A DNA stretch of 64,000 bases from Bordetella genomosp. 11 (GCF_002261215.1 NZ_NEVS01000004.1:248001-312000); one strand, 5' to 3'. Positions 25,279-34,186 are shown, counted from the stretch's first letter. A program made the numbers and translations. The notes: generated from the sequence alone by a model not told the origin.

Positions 25279-26907
25279 TCAGCGCCGGGCGCCGAGCAGT
25301 CCTCCCAGCAGTCCACCCAGCAAACCGCCCTGCTGCTGGGAGGTGCCGGCCGTCTCGCCATTGGAAGTGCCGGCGGATGCCAGGAGGCCGCCGGACGGCG
25401 CGCCGCCAGAGATCCCTGCCGTCGTCCCGGCCGCCGCGCCGGCGGAAGTGCCGCCGACCGTCGCTGCGGCGCCGGCGCCCGCGGCGACGCCACCCGCGGG
25501 CGCGGCGCCTCCCGCCACCTGGGTGACTCCGTGTATCAGGCCGCCCAGCAGCCCGCCGGTATTGCCGGTCCCGTTGGCCGGGTTGCCCGTGACCGAGGCC
25601 ACCAATCCTGTGACGGGGGACAGCAGGCCGCCCCCTGCGTTGCCGGCGGGCGTGCCGGCGACGCTGCCCAGCACGCCGTTGATCGGCGACAGCAACCCGG
25701 AATCCGCGCCACCCGTCAGCGCCGCAACCCCGCCGGTGGCATTGGCCAGCGTGCTTCCGACCGGATTGGCATTGGCGGGTCCGCCATGTACCAATCCACC
25801 CGCGCTGGCGACCGCACCGCCCACGCCGTCGAGCAATCCGCTCAGTCCGCCGTTCGGCGTGCCGGATCCGATGGCGTTATCGAGGCCGGCGATGCTACCG
25901 CCCACGTTGCTCAACAGATGGTTCAGCGGCGCGCCCGCCCCCGTGTTGTCTCCCAATGTCTGCGTGACCGACGTTACCTGGCTGACGACCGGCGCCACCG
26001 TGGGATCGAGCGCTGCGCCCGTGCCATCCAGTGGCGCGGTCAGGCCGAGGTCCGCCAGATTGTCCACGCCGGTACCCGTGTTTCTCAACGCCGGTTGCAG
26101 GATGGGCATCGATGGCTTGTCCAGCAGCGTGCCGGTCAACGTGCCCGCCAATGCGTTCACCGGTTGCAGCAGTCCGCCAGCGCCGCCCTGCGAGGCCGTT
26201 AAGGCACGCACGGCGCCGGTTGCATCCCCGGCCACGGTGGCCAGCGGCGATTGCAGCGGGGAGGCCGGGTTGAGCAAATCTCCGGTGTCGGCCACCGTCG
26301 CGCCAAGCTGGCTGACCGCGCCCCCGAGGCCGGTCGCCAGATTGGCGGGCGCGTCCGTGCTCGCGACACGCTGGCCTGTCGCGTCCAGCGCCGAGCCCAC
26401 CTGATTCAGTAGATTGTCCGTCGGCGCGCCCAGGCCGGTCGTGCCGCCGATTTCCTGCGTCAGCATCGTGGCGTTGGACACGAGCGGCTGGACGGTGCCG
26501 TCCAGTGCCCGTCCGGTGTCCGCGAGGGCTGTATCCGTACCGGCCGGAACCACATCGTTCACGGCGGCCCCCACACCGCCCAAGGTATTCTGGAGCACGC
26601 CGGCGGAAGCGGCCGAACCCCCGCCATTCCCTGTGCCGCCATCGCCGGGATTGCCGCCACCAGGATTGCCACCGTTATTGCCGCCGGAGTCCTGGCCTCC
26701 CGGCGGTGTGCCGCCTGCGCCGCCTCCTGCACCGTCGCCTCCGCCGCCGGGTTGCGTGCCGCCGCCGCCCGGCATGTCGGCGGAAGCGGTGTGATCATGA
26801 TGATGGCCGCCGGCACAGGCGGACAGCGCCGCGAGCAGCGCGATAGCCGTTGCGGTGCGGCGCAGGGAAGGTGCGAGATGAAAAGCGGCAGGAAACGCGG
26901 ATCGCAT
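25279..26907 (-). CDS. Gly-rich repeat lipoprotein of unknown function (often labelled collagen-like)
   Basis: 542 residues. The N-terminus is a lipoprotein signal with lipobox LSAC (Cys31), then a His-rich motif (HHHDH), then a Gly/Pro/Asn-rich low-complexity stretch (about residues 45-100). The rest is a degenerate repeat built around LLxxVGxxLDxxG-type units with many Gly, Ala, Leu and Thr, ending in three copies of GGLL. There is no sustained Gly-X-Y pattern, so a collagen helix is doubtful. The start 26907 has an excellent AAGGAG site 6 bases away. A strong sigma-54 promoter candidate lies 55 bp upstream (26962-26977). The TpsB gene is just upstream on the same strand. Surface-exposed or periplasmic scaffold is my inference only. 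Confidence 0.75.
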   Translation of the reverse strand: MRSAFPAAFHLAPSLRRTATAIALLAALSACAGGHHHDHTASADMPGGGGTQPGGGGDGAGGGAGGTPPGGQDSGGNNGGNPGGGNPGDGGTGNGGGSAASAGVLQNTLGGVGAAVNDVVPAGTDTALADTGRALDGTVQPLVSNATMLTQEIGGTTGLGAPTDNLLNQVGSALDATGQRVASTDAPANLATGLGGAVSQLGATVADTGDLLNPASPLQSPLATVAGDATGAVRALTASQGGAGGLLQPVNALAGTLTGTLLDKPSMPILQPALRNTGTGVDNLADLGLTAPLDGTGAALDPTVAPVVSQVTSVTQTLGDNTGAGAPLNHLLSNVGGSIAGLDNAIGSGTPNGGLSGLLDGVGGAVASAGGLVHGGPANANPVGSTLANATGGVAALTGGADSGLLSPINGVLGSVAGTPAGNAGGGLLSPVTGLVASVTGNPANGTGNTGGLLGGLIHGVTQVAGGAAPAGGVAAGAGAAATVGGTSAGAAAGTTAGISGGAPSGGLLASAGTSNGETAGTSQQQGGLLGGLLGGLLGARR

Positions 26908-26961
26908 GGTGGACTCCTTGGTCGAGTTCATGGCGGCCTCGCGGGCCGATCCCCGAATCCA

Positions 26962-26977
26962 TGCGAAAACCATGCCA
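26962..26977 (-). promoter_or_regulatory. sigma-54 promoter candidate for the Gly-rich lipoprotein gene
   Basis: On the minus strand the sequence is TGGCATGGTTTTCGCA. Compared with the sigma-54 consensus TGGCACGNNNNTTGCW it has the invariant GG and GC with exactly 10 bases between them and differs at two positions. It would give a leader of about 45 bases containing the AAGGAG site. A PspF-like activator gene lies 2.3 kb away in the same locus. Confidence 0.6.
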
Positions 26978-27040
26978 ACGCCATCGCAGCCGCGATATCG
27001 AGGCGTTCCCCTGGGGAGATGGGCAGCCGCGCCGCGATGT

Positions 27041-27091
27041 CGTTACGGTGCTACGTAACGCGCGTAACGCGGCGCGTAACGCGCGTACGCG
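27041..27091. repeat. cluster of short GTAACGCG repeats
   Basis: GTAACGCG occurs at 27055, 27064 and 27076, with a degenerate CGTACGCG at 27084. The first copy also pairs with an upstream CGTTACG (27041-27047 with 27054-27060, 6-base loop). It lies between the TpsB stop codon and the sigma-54 promoter candidate of the lipoprotein gene, where an activator-binding region would be expected. Confidence 0.6.
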
Positions 27092-27112
27092 GATAACGTC
27101 GGCGCTGTGGAT

Positions 27113-28831
27113 TCAGATCGCGCCGTAGTAGAAGGAATAGTTCGCGTTGAAGCGCCATCCATGTCCGTCGCCGTCGGAGCTGCCCGCGGCGATTGGCTTG
27201 GCGACGTTGAAATCGAAGAGGTAATACCGATCGTCCGTGAACCGCGCACCGATCGCCAGGGATGACAGATGCCGGGTGTTATAGGGTTGGAGCCCGGCCG
27301 CGTTGTACCAGGCGCGCGCATAGTCAATCAAAAGGTAGGGTTGCACCGCCGATACCAAAGGCATGCCGGTCATGAAACGCCGGTTCACTTCGGCCGAGGC
27401 GCCCAGTCCCTTGTCGCCGCTTTCCTCGCCTTGCGGATATCCCATGCCATAGCGCCAGCTGCCGAAGGATATCTGTTCCGAGGAGGGCAGCACGTCATCG
27501 CTATATTGGCCGGCAGCTGAAAATGTCAGGCCGAACTGCGCCGGCAAGGCGAAACTCTGCTTGGCATTCAGGTTCCATCGTGTGAAGGCAAGGTCGACAT
27601 CGGGAACGGCGGAGTAGCCGTAGTTGGAATCGATGTGTTTGTCCGCGCCCAGGGTGTCGATCCCGCGGGACACACTCAAGGCGATATCGGTGCTGCGTAC
27701 CGGCCCGACGACGATGTAGCGCATTTCCGCCGTGGCGGCGCGTACCCGCGTGTCCTGCCTCAGCCACAGATCCGTGTCCCGCAGGTCGTAGCGATCCTCG
27801 GCATTGACGGCATAAACGCCAAGCGTGCCGGTCAGCGATTGCCGGTTATCCAGCAGGAAAGGGTAGCTCAGGCCGATGCCAATGCGGTCCGTCCTGACGG
27901 TGCGGTCGAAGCCGAGCTGTTCGACGGCGTCGTCCTCCGGCCTGGCCTTGTAGTGAAAACCGTCTATTTTCAGGCTGAGGCCGTCGGCGCCGATGGGGAT
28001 GGTGATATCGCCTGCCACGTAGCGTACGTCGTCGGTGTCGATCGGTATGCTGCCCGTCAGCCGAAGCCGTTCACCCAGCGGCGTCAGGCTGTTGGCGCTG
28101 GCGGAAAGCAGCGGTTGCATGCCGGTGCCCAGGTCCACAATGCCGCCATTCGCGCTCAGGGGCTTATGGCGGGTATCCAGCACCAGTTCGGTTGCGCCAT
28201 CGGCACTGCGTGGCAGTTCCAGCGCGGGCTTGAACGTCACCCCCGGCACCATGCGCATAAGGTTCAGGCTGCGCTCCAGCGTGTGCGCCGTCAAAGGCTT
28301 TTCCGCGAGCAACGGCTGCGCCAGGGCATTCAGCCGCGCCCGCGCACCGTTGCCGGGATCGCCTTCGATGCGAACGCGGGAGACGTAGCCTTCCACCACA
28401 GTCACCACCACTCTGCCTTGCGCGAAGGTCTGGTTCTGTACCACCGCAAACGACAAGGGGTAGCCGCGTTCGCGGTACAGCGCCGTGATGCGGTCCGTCC
28501 GCTGCACCAGTTCGCCGACCGAGATTTCCTTGTTCGCCAGTGGGGCAAGGAGTTGCGCCACGTCGTCGAAGGCAATCGCATGCACGCCGCTGACATCGAA
28601 ATGGCGGGGCACGATGCGCTGCGCCAACCGCGCCTGGATTGCCGACTGCTCCGGCGTGGGTCCTTCCAGGCGGCCGGCCGGCGCCGGCGCCTGGGGTTTC
28701 TCCAAGGGCGGCAGCGCGTCCACCGGGTTGCCGCGCAACGGTCCATCGGCCCGCGCCGCGGCCGCGAACGCGCTCGCCAACATGCCGGCGGCCACGATAT
28801 GCAGGATGGATGCACGGCGAGCGGCTTTCAT
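27113..28831 (-). CDS. ShlB/FhaC-type two-partner secretion outer-membrane transporter (TpsB)
   Basis: 572 residues. Signal peptide 1-28 (cleavage ARA-DG), a Pro-rich linker, a POTRA domain (about 70-150, with YRERGYPLSFAVVQNQ and VVVTVVEGYVSRVRIEGD), and a C-terminal 16-strand-type barrel with alternating residues ending in NYSFYYGAI. ATG 28831 gives the signal peptide; the frame continues upstream across AT-rich non-coding DNA. TpsB proteins export one large TpsA exoprotein, usually encoded next door. No TpsA gene is in this window; the neighbour is the Gly-rich lipoprotein. Either the partner is elsewhere or the pair is unconventional. Confidence 0.9.
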   Translation of the reverse strand: MKAARRASILHIVAAGMLASAFAAAARADGPLRGNPVDALPPLEKPQAPAPAGRLEGPTPEQSAIQARLAQRIVPRHFDVSGVHAIAFDDVAQLLAPLANKEISVGELVQRTDRITALYRERGYPLSFAVVQNQTFAQGRVVVTVVEGYVSRVRIEGDPGNGARARLNALAQPLLAEKPLTAHTLERSLNLMRMVPGVTFKPALELPRSADGATELVLDTRHKPLSANGGIVDLGTGMQPLLSASANSLTPLGERLRLTGSIPIDTDDVRYVAGDITIPIGADGLSLKIDGFHYKARPEDDAVEQLGFDRTVRTDRIGIGLSYPFLLDNRQSLTGTLGVYAVNAEDRYDLRDTDLWLRQDTRVRAATAEMRYIVVGPVRSTDIALSVSRGIDTLGADKHIDSNYGYSAVPDVDLAFTRWNLNAKQSFALPAQFGLTFSAAGQYSDDVLPSSEQISFGSWRYGMGYPQGEESGDKGLGASAEVNRRFMTGMPLVSAVQPYLLIDYARAWYNAAGLQPYNTRHLSSLAIGARFTDDRYYLFDFNVAKPIAAGSSDGDGHGWRFNANYSFYYGAI

Positions 28832-29278
28832 GGTTTTGGTCCTCGTCGCTGGATACAAGGGGACACCTCGTTCGAAGGGATGACGCACGGTGTCGTCAGA
28901 GGATGCCCAGTCGGGCCAGCGCGTTCCGCTTGCCGGATGTATCAAAGAGGTAGAAATCCCTACCGGCAGAGCCAGGACGAGGGGAAAGAAGAGAAAAACC
29001 ACAGCGGCTGGGGTCCGCGGCACCCCGAAGTTACACTTTTGTAATTTCAAAAAAACCTTGTGGGGCGGGGAATTGCTTCCTCTTCCATGAGGTTTTGATT
29101 CAAATCCGTCCCCCGAACCTAGGACTTTCCCGGATGCCATCCATCCGGTGGTAGTAAAGACTGATTGCGAGGCGGACATCGCAGCCGCCGGTGTCGTTGG
29201 GGCGGCTCCACGGTCCCTGGACGCACGCATACATCAACCGTCGGCCGGGCGCCGGGTGGAGGCAGACCAAGGTGCGCC
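28832..29278. other. 447-bp divergent intergenic region, AT-rich in the middle
   Basis: Separates the TpsB gene (leftward) from the sigma-54 activator gene (rightward). The centre (about 29030-29060) is strikingly A/T-rich for this genome and includes TTACA-CTTT-TGTAA, a 5-bp inverted repeat, and a run of seven A. Two GG-N10-GC sites are candidates for sigma-54 promoters: 28920-28935 on the minus strand towards TpsB (weak) and 29062-29077 on the plus strand. No protein gene was recognised. Confidence 0.6.
29062..29077 (+). promoter_or_regulatory. possible sigma-54 promoter towards the activator gene
   Basis: GGGGCGGGGAATTGCT keeps the GG (29063-29064) and GC (29075-29076) at the required spacing and has a perfect TTGCT -12 element, but a poor -24 element. 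The AT-rich stretch just upstream could help bending. Confidence 0.35.
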
Positions 29279-30379
29279 ATGGACCGACCGATCGCGTCGA
29301 TCGCCGGATCGCGCGTATCCACAATGCAGCTTTGGGGCCGGCCCACCATGGACAACATCTCCATCCAGCAGCACATCGATCTCCATCGCCTTGCGCGCGA
29401 CCACGCCCTGATTGCCGTATCGGAGGCCATGCGCGACCTTCTCGACGAGACCCGAGCCTATGCCGATGCCCGCGCCAGCGTGCTGATCACGGGAGAAACC
29501 GGTGTCGGCAAGGAATGCGTCGCGCGGCTGCTGCATGAGAGCGCACCCTGGGCGCGCGGCCCCTTCGTCGCGGTCAACTGCGGTGCCGTCCCGGAAGGAC
29601 TGTTCGAGGCGCATTTCTTCGGCCACGCGAAAGGGGCGTTCACGGGGGCAGCCAGCGCCCACAAGGGATACTTCGAACAGGCCGACGGCGGCACGCTGTT
29701 CCTGGACGAGATCGGCGACCTGCCGCTCTACCAGCAGGTGAAGCTGCTGCGCGTGCTGGAGCACAAGGTCGTGACGCGTCTGGGCGCAGGCATCGATACC
29801 CCCGTCGATTTTCGGTTGGTGGCCGCGACAAACCAGGACTTGCGCGCACGAGTGATGCAGGGCGCTTTCCGTCAGGATCTGTACTATCGCCTGGCCGTCA
29901 TCGAACTGCGCGTGCCCAATCTCGAAGAGCGCGGGCCGGCCGAGAAAATCGCCCTTTTCAAGGCATTCATCGACCGCGAACTGCCGGGCCAGGGCAGCCT
30001 GGTCCCAGGCTGGCTGGATGATGCGGTGGCGCGTGGCCGTTATCCGGGCAACGTGCGGGAATTGTCGAATCTGGCCGAACGTGTCGCGATCCTGCGGCGC
30101 CGGATGGGCGGCTGGGACCGGATACGCATCGAGAAAGTATTCGCCGGCCGCCATTCGCCGAACCCGGCGAACCAGCAAGCTCCCGTGGCCCCCTGGCTGA
30201 CGCCGGCCAGGCGGGAGGAACGCGAGCGGGTGCTGGCGGCGTTGCGCGCCAATGGCTGGCACCGCCAGGACACGGCGGCCGCGCTGGGGATCAGCCGCAA
30301 GGTATTGTGGGAGAAAATGCGCAAATTCGAGTTGAACGGTGCCGATGAAACAGCCATCGGTCCGGCGGAAACGCTGTAG
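29279..30379 (+). CDS. sigma-54-dependent transcriptional activator, PspF-like (no receiver domain)
   Basis: AAA+ enhancer-binding protein that remodels sigma-54 RNA polymerase. About 366 residues. The order is a short N-terminus, central ATPase with Walker A GETGVGKE, the sigma-54 contact loop GAFTGA, Walker [12 protein letters not shown] and sensor regions, then a C-terminal Fis-type helix-turn-helix ([22 protein letters not shown]). No receiver, GAF or PAS domain is present, so activity is probably controlled by a partner protein, as PspF is by PspA. The start is uncertain: ATG 29279 has AAGG upstream; 29324 and 29348 are later options. It lies divergent to TpsB and probably controls this locus. 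Confidence 0.88.
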   Translation: MDRPIASIAGSRVSTMQLWGRPTMDNISIQQHIDLHRLARDHALIAVSEAMRDLLDETRAYADARASVLITGETGVGKECVARLLHESAPWARGPFVAVNCGAVPEGLFEAHFFGHAKGAFTGAASAHKGYFEQADGGTLFLDEIGDLPLYQQVKLLRVLEHKVVTRLGAGIDTPVDFRLVAATNQDLRARVMQGAFRQDLYYRLAVIELRVPNLEERGPAEKIALFKAFIDRELPGQGSLVPGWLDDAVARGRYPGNVRELSNLAERVAILRRRMGGWDRIRIEKVFAGRHSPNPANQQAPVAPWLTPARREERERVLAALRANGWHRQDTAAALGISRKVLWEKMRKFELNGADETAIGPAETL

Positions 30380-30411
30380 CATTGCGGATTGTGCGTTTGC
30401 ACCTCCCTTCT

Positions 30412-30873
30412 ATGAAAGTATTCGACCTTCAATGCGACGATCAGGGCCACCTATTCGAGGGCTGGTTCGCATCGCATGAAAACTACGACGAGCAGCAGGC
30501 GCGCGGCCTGGTTTCCTGTCCCATGTGCGGCACGAACAAGGTGTCCAAGCGCCTGTCCGCGCCGCGTCTGAACGTCTCCCACTTGAAAGCCCCCCAGACA
30601 GCGCCGCAGGCGCCGGGCGCGGAATCCGGGAATCCGCCCATGGACATGGCGCGGCTGCAGGCGACCCTGCTGAAGCAGGTGCGCGACATGGTCCGCAAGG
30701 CGGAAAACGTCGGTCCGCGCTTCGCCGAGGAGGCCCGCCGCATCCATGATGGCGAGGCCGACGAACGTCCGATCCGTGGCACCTCGACGCCGGAGGAGCG
30801 CCAGGCGCTGGCCGAGGACGGCATCGATTTCATGGCCTTGCCCGATATCTTCGACGACGACCGGCTGCAGTAG
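30412..30873 (+). CDS. DUF1178 family protein
   Basis: 153 residues, starting MKVFDLQCDDQGHLFEGWF as in this family. A CxxC pair (SCPMCGT, residues about 36-42) follows a short N-terminal strand with Cys8, suggesting a small zinc ribbon. The middle is Pro/Gln-rich linker and the C-terminus (FAEEARRIHDGEADERPIRGTSTPEE, in parts) is the conserved DUF1178 tail. Function unknown. It follows the activator gene by 32 bp and converges with the next gene 17 bp away. Confidence 0.9.
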   Translation: MKVFDLQCDDQGHLFEGWFASHENYDEQQARGLVSCPMCGTNKVSKRLSAPRLNVSHLKAPQTAPQAPGAESGNPPMDMARLQATLLKQVRDMVRKAENVGPRFAEEARRIHDGEADERPIRGTSTPEERQALAEDGIDFMALPDIFDDDRLQ

Positions 30874-30890
30874 GCGGCCGGCGCGGCGGC

Positions 30891-32024
30891 TCAGGACCCG
30901 GCGGTCACATCCGGCGGCAACATGTTTTCGTCCGGCAGCGCGCCTGGTTTGGGCACGAGCGGGATGGCACTGCCCTGGTCCGCCGGCAAGAGGTCGTAGC
31001 GGGCGGCCACGGCCTGGCGCCCTCCCTTTTCGTGCAGGTGCAGGATATTCACGATGTGATCCGTCTCGCGCGGCCCTGGCGCGAGGCGATAGTGGCCATC
31101 GCGGGCCGGCCGTATACGCCAATGCCCACCCATCCTGTCGACGTCGCCCGCAAAGCGGGCACCCGGCACGCCCAGCCTGCGGAATCCGCCGCCCTCCCAG
31201 TAGCCGATGGCGATACCGTCATGCAGGGCGCGCTGCGACAGGCATCGCGCGGCCGCCTGTTCGGCGGCACGTTCCGCCTCGTCGGCGGCAACGGCGCCTG
31301 CGGCACCGTCCGGCGATGGCGCCGCGTCCGGTTGCGCTTCCCGGTTCTCCCGTCCCCACGGCGTGAGGGAACCGTCCTTGTTGTAGGCGCGATAGATCGT
31401 CGCGTAGTCGTAGCCGAACAGGTCGCAGAAGAGCGTGCGCGACATTTTGCCGACCGACCGTCCCAACAGCCCGTTCGCCAGGTTGAAATCCTCGGCTGTT
31501 AGCTCGGTCTTGCGTACGAGGGGCGGCAATTGGGCCGCCTGGCGGTCGCCCGGGGTCAGCAACGAGCCAAGGTGGACCCGATGGCCCAGGTCCGTGAAAT
31601 TGCCGTCGGGCTTGACGAAGCTGCGCAGCTCGCGTTCCGAGACCTGGAATTTTCCGGCGCAGGCGCGCACGTTCTGGTATTCGTCGTAGGCCAGCAGCTG
31701 GCTGGCCCCGCGTATGGTATCGACGGTGACGGCCCGTCGTGGCGACGTATGGTTCGCGGCGGCAAGGCTGGCGCGCCCGGACTTGGCGGGGGAGCGGGCT
31801 TCCTGCGCGGCGGCCGCGGAGCCGCGCGGTTTGGCGAGGCAGGTCGTCCCGGGGGCGATGGTGGTTCGCTTGGATGGGATGGCGGCCTGGAACGTGGCAC
31901 CCGCCCGCTTGCGGGCCTGGGCCCGGGGTACGGCGCTGCTGCCCAACTGGAACGGCGCCGTGGGGGATTGCTGCGTGTCGATCCGCGTCGGGATGACAGG
32001 ATGGAATGCGCGGATGGGAAACAT
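30891..32024 (-). CDS. unrecognised protein with an internal 27-residue duplication
   Basis: 377 residues; I do not recognise the family. The first 100 or so residues are Ser/Thr/Pro/Gln/Arg-rich with no hydrophobic signal. Residues about 121-147 and 198-224 align without gaps and share a pattern ending in KPDGNFTDLG and NKDGSLTPWG, so there is an ancient internal duplication. A 235-265 stretch is Ala/Glu-rich. The C-terminal part (about 266-345) looks globular, with several Gly-aromatic turns. A GAGAGG site lies 9 bases before ATG 32024, so it is a genuine gene. The N-terminal composition is compatible with a secreted effector, but no secretion genes are nearby. No function is proposed. Confidence 0.65.
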   Translation of the reverse strand: MFPIRAFHPVIPTRIDTQQSPTAPFQLGSSAVPRAQARKRAGATFQAAIPSKRTTIAPGTTCLAKPRGSAAAAQEARSPAKSGRASLAAANHTSPRRAVTVDTIRGASQLLAYDEYQNVRACAGKFQVSERELRSFVKPDGNFTDLGHRVHLGSLLTPGDRQAAQLPPLVRKTELTAEDFNLANGLLGRSVGKMSRTLFCDLFGYDYATIYRAYNKDGSLTPWGRENREAQPDAAPSPDGAAGAVAADEAERAAEQAAARCLSQRALHDGIAIGYWEGGGFRRLGVPGARFAGDVDRMGGHWRIRPARDGHYRLAPGPRETDHIVNILHLHEKGGRQAVAARYDLLPADQGSAIPLVPKPGALPDENMLPPDVTAGS

Positions 32025-32164
32025 GGGGCCAACCTCTCTGAAGACTCGTTTTTCGGCGGAATCGCGTCGCCGCCCGCCAGCCGGCCGCGGGCAGGCGGCG
32101 CCACCTGGGTAGACTGGCGAAAGCGGGCGGTTCCGCCGGGCGAGTCCGACGCATGCCTGGGCGC

Positions 32165-32193
32165 AAAAGAAAAGGCCCTCCTTGCGGAGGGCC
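32165..32193 (-). terminator. intrinsic terminator of efp
   Basis: On the minus strand, GGCCCTCC, loop GCAA, GGAGGGCC (perfect 8-bp stem, 32174-32193) is followed by TTTTCTTTT. It lies 45 bases after the efp stop codon. Confidence 0.9.
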
Positions 32194-32238
32194 CTGCGGC
32201 AACCGGACTGCCCGGCATGCCGTGCGATAGCGGCTGTG

Positions 32239-32799
32239 TCAGCCGTTCACGCGGCTGCGGTATTCGCCGGTGCGGGTGTCGATTTCGATCTTGTCGCCGA
32301 TCGCGCAGAACAACGGCACATTGATGTCGTAGCCGGTATTGATCTTGGCCGGCTTGAGCACCTTGCCCGACGTGTCGCCGCGCACGGCCGGTTCGGTATA
32401 GGTGATTTCGCGAACCACGCTGGTCGGCAGTTCGACCGAGATGGCGCGGCCGTCGTAGAACACGACTTCAACCGGCATGCCTTCTTCGAGGTAGTTGAGC
32501 GCGTCGCCCATGCTTTCGGCTTCGATCTCGTACTGGTTGTATTCCTCGTCCATGAAGACGTACATCGGGTCGCCGAAGTAGGAATAGGTGCATTCCTTGC
32601 GATCCAGCACGACCACGTCGAACTTTTCGTCGGCCTTATAGACCGACTCGCTGCCGGCGGCGGTCAGCAGGTTCTTGAACTTCAGCTTGACCACGGCCGC
32701 ATTGCGGCCCGACTTGTTGTATTCGGCCTTCTGGACCACGAGCGGATCCTTGCCGACCATGACCACGTTGCCGACTCGCAATTCCTGAGCGGTTTTCAT
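32239..32799 (-). CDS. efp: translation elongation factor P (Arg32 type)
   Basis: Binds between the P and E sites of the ribosome and rescues peptide-bond formation at consecutive prolines. 186 residues, three OB-like domains. The tip of domain I reads KSGRNAAV with Arg32 rather than Lys34, the form that is rhamnosylated by EarP in beta- and some gammaproteobacteria. The earP gene lies directly upstream on the same strand, 223 bp away. It has its own terminator downstream. Confidence 0.97.
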   Translation of the reverse strand: MKTAQELRVGNVVMVGKDPLVVQKAEYNKSGRNAAVVKLKFKNLLTAAGSESVYKADEKFDVVVLDRKECTYSYFGDPMYVFMDEEYNQYEIEAESMGDALNYLEEGMPVEVVFYDGRAISVELPTSVVREITYTEPAVRGDTSGKVLKPAKINTGYDINVPLFCAIGDKIEIDTRTGEYRSRVNG

Positions 32800-32970
32800 C
32801 GATTAAAACTCCGGGGAGATTCCTGGTTCTGCCCGGTCCGGCCACGGCGTCGGAACGGGAACAATACGCTTGCGCGGCTGCCCTGACTCTTGCCCCAAGC
32901 CGCGTGGCAGCCACGTCGCCATGGCTGAAAATGGAGCTGCCGGGAAGATCCTGCTTCGCCGCCACTGCCC

Positions 32971-32999
32971 AAAAGGCCGCTTCAAAGGGGGCGGCTTTC
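32971..32999 (-). terminator. possible terminator of earP
   Basis: On the minus strand AAAGCCGC and GCGGCCTTTT can form an imperfect hairpin (one extra C) ending in TTTT, 24 bases after the earP stop. It would separate earP from efp, but the stem is imperfect. Confidence 0.4.
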
Positions 33000-33022
33000 A
33001 AGGGCCTGCAAAACCCACAATT

Positions 33023-34177
33023 CTAGCATTTTTGGCGCAGATCTGCGCAAAATCGGATCAGCCGGGTGGCCAGATCGGGCAAGGAAGAGAGCGTGTCGTC
33101 CCAGGTCCGCGCGGTGTCCCCCCAGGCGCTCCAGCAGGGCTCGGCCATGGCATCGCGCCATGCCTGGGCCAGGACCGCGGGTGCCGCGCCGGTATTCCAG
33201 GCATGGAAGAGCGTCCGGGCAGGGAGGGGAGGACGGTAGCGATCCAGCCAGGCGTCCAGCTTGTGGAGGTGGACGTCGTCGGCCTGGGGATAGATGTGCC
33301 AAAGCAGGGGACGGCGGGCCCAGCCGGCACGCACCACGGAATCCTCGCCGCGCACGAAATTCAGGTCCGCGCACCACAGCACGCGGTCATAGTCGTCCTG
33401 CGGCAGGAAAGGGATGCGCGCGATATGGGGCGCCGTGCCCCTCCCGGCCACGGTTTCCAGCCGGGGCGCCACGCCTTCCGGCACCAGCAGCACGGAGGGC
33501 GTGGGATCGGCCCGCAGGCCTTCGACCAGCCCCTCCAAGGGGGCATCCGGATAGCAGAACAGGCTGGCCAGGCGCAAGGACCGGTGCCCCGCGTGGCGCT
33601 CCGTCGGGGCCAGCCAGCGGGCCACCAGGGGTGCCGGCACGCCGAGCTCGCGCAGGAATGTCCGCTGCGCCTGGGGCGACGCCTGGAAGGCATCGCGCCG
33701 CCCCGCCAGGTCCGGTTCGCGCAGCAATCCCCCCGTGGCGGGTGTGAAGCCGGGGAAGAAGAAGTACTTCATCAGGCCGTCCGGCTGGGGCGAGGGCAGC
33801 CCGTGATGCGACTCGACCCAGGCCTCGGCGCTCAGGTATTCCAGGTTGATCCAGATGGGCGGGCGCTGCCGCATCGCCACGCGGAAGGCCTCGGGCGGGT
33901 CGCAGGCGAAGGCTTCGATCACCACGTCGCCCGGCGGTAGCGCGGGCGGTTGGGCGGACCATGCGACGACGGTAATACCGGCGATGTCCTGGATCGGCCT
34001 GCCAACTTCGCAGCGCGGTTCCATCCTGGCAAACGCCGCGAGGTCGTCGATCCAGAGGCGGACCCGCCATCCGGCGGCCCGGTGCAACTGCCGCGCCAAA
34101 CGCCAGCACACGCCGACGTCGCCGTAGTTGTCGACGCGCCTGCAGAAGATATCGGCATGCATTTCCGATATCGGCAT
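33023..34177 (-). CDS. earP: protein-arginine rhamnosyltransferase EarP (EF-P activating)
   Basis: Transfers rhamnose from dTDP-rhamnose to Arg32 of EF-P. 384 residues, GT-B fold. The catalytic Asp pair is seen as Asp16 and Asp20 in VDNYGDVGVCWRLARQL, and the C-terminal nucleotide site as RGEDS (276-280) with the key Glu278. Further family marks are WINLEYLSAEAW and KYFFFPGFTPATGGLLREPDL. ATG 34177 has AGGGG upstream; a second ATG at 34162 arises from a direct repeat of ATGCCGATATC. A 26-codon ORF ends 9 bases before this start. Confidence 0.95.
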   Translation of the reverse strand: MPISEMHADIFCRRVDNYGDVGVCWRLARQLHRAAGWRVRLWIDDLAAFARMEPRCEVGRPIQDIAGITVVAWSAQPPALPPGDVVIEAFACDPPEAFRVAMRQRPPIWINLEYLSAEAWVESHHGLPSPQPDGLMKYFFFPGFTPATGGLLREPDLAGRRDAFQASPQAQRTFLRELGVPAPLVARWLAPTERHAGHRSLRLASLFCYPDAPLEGLVEGLRADPTPSVLLVPEGVAPRLETVAGRGTAPHIARIPFLPQDDYDRVLWCADLNFVRGEDSVVRAGWARRPLLWHIYPQADDVHLHKLDAWLDRYRPPLPARTLFHAWNTGAAPAVLAQAWRDAMAEPCWSAWGDTARTWDDTLSSLPDLATRLIRFCADLRQKC

Positions 34178-34186
34178 GCGTTGCCC

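Noticed and set aside
25279..26907. True collagen-like triple-helix protein
   Set aside because: No sustained Gly-X-Y triplets are seen; Gly is clustered irregularly and the main repeat is a Leu/Gly/Ala unit.
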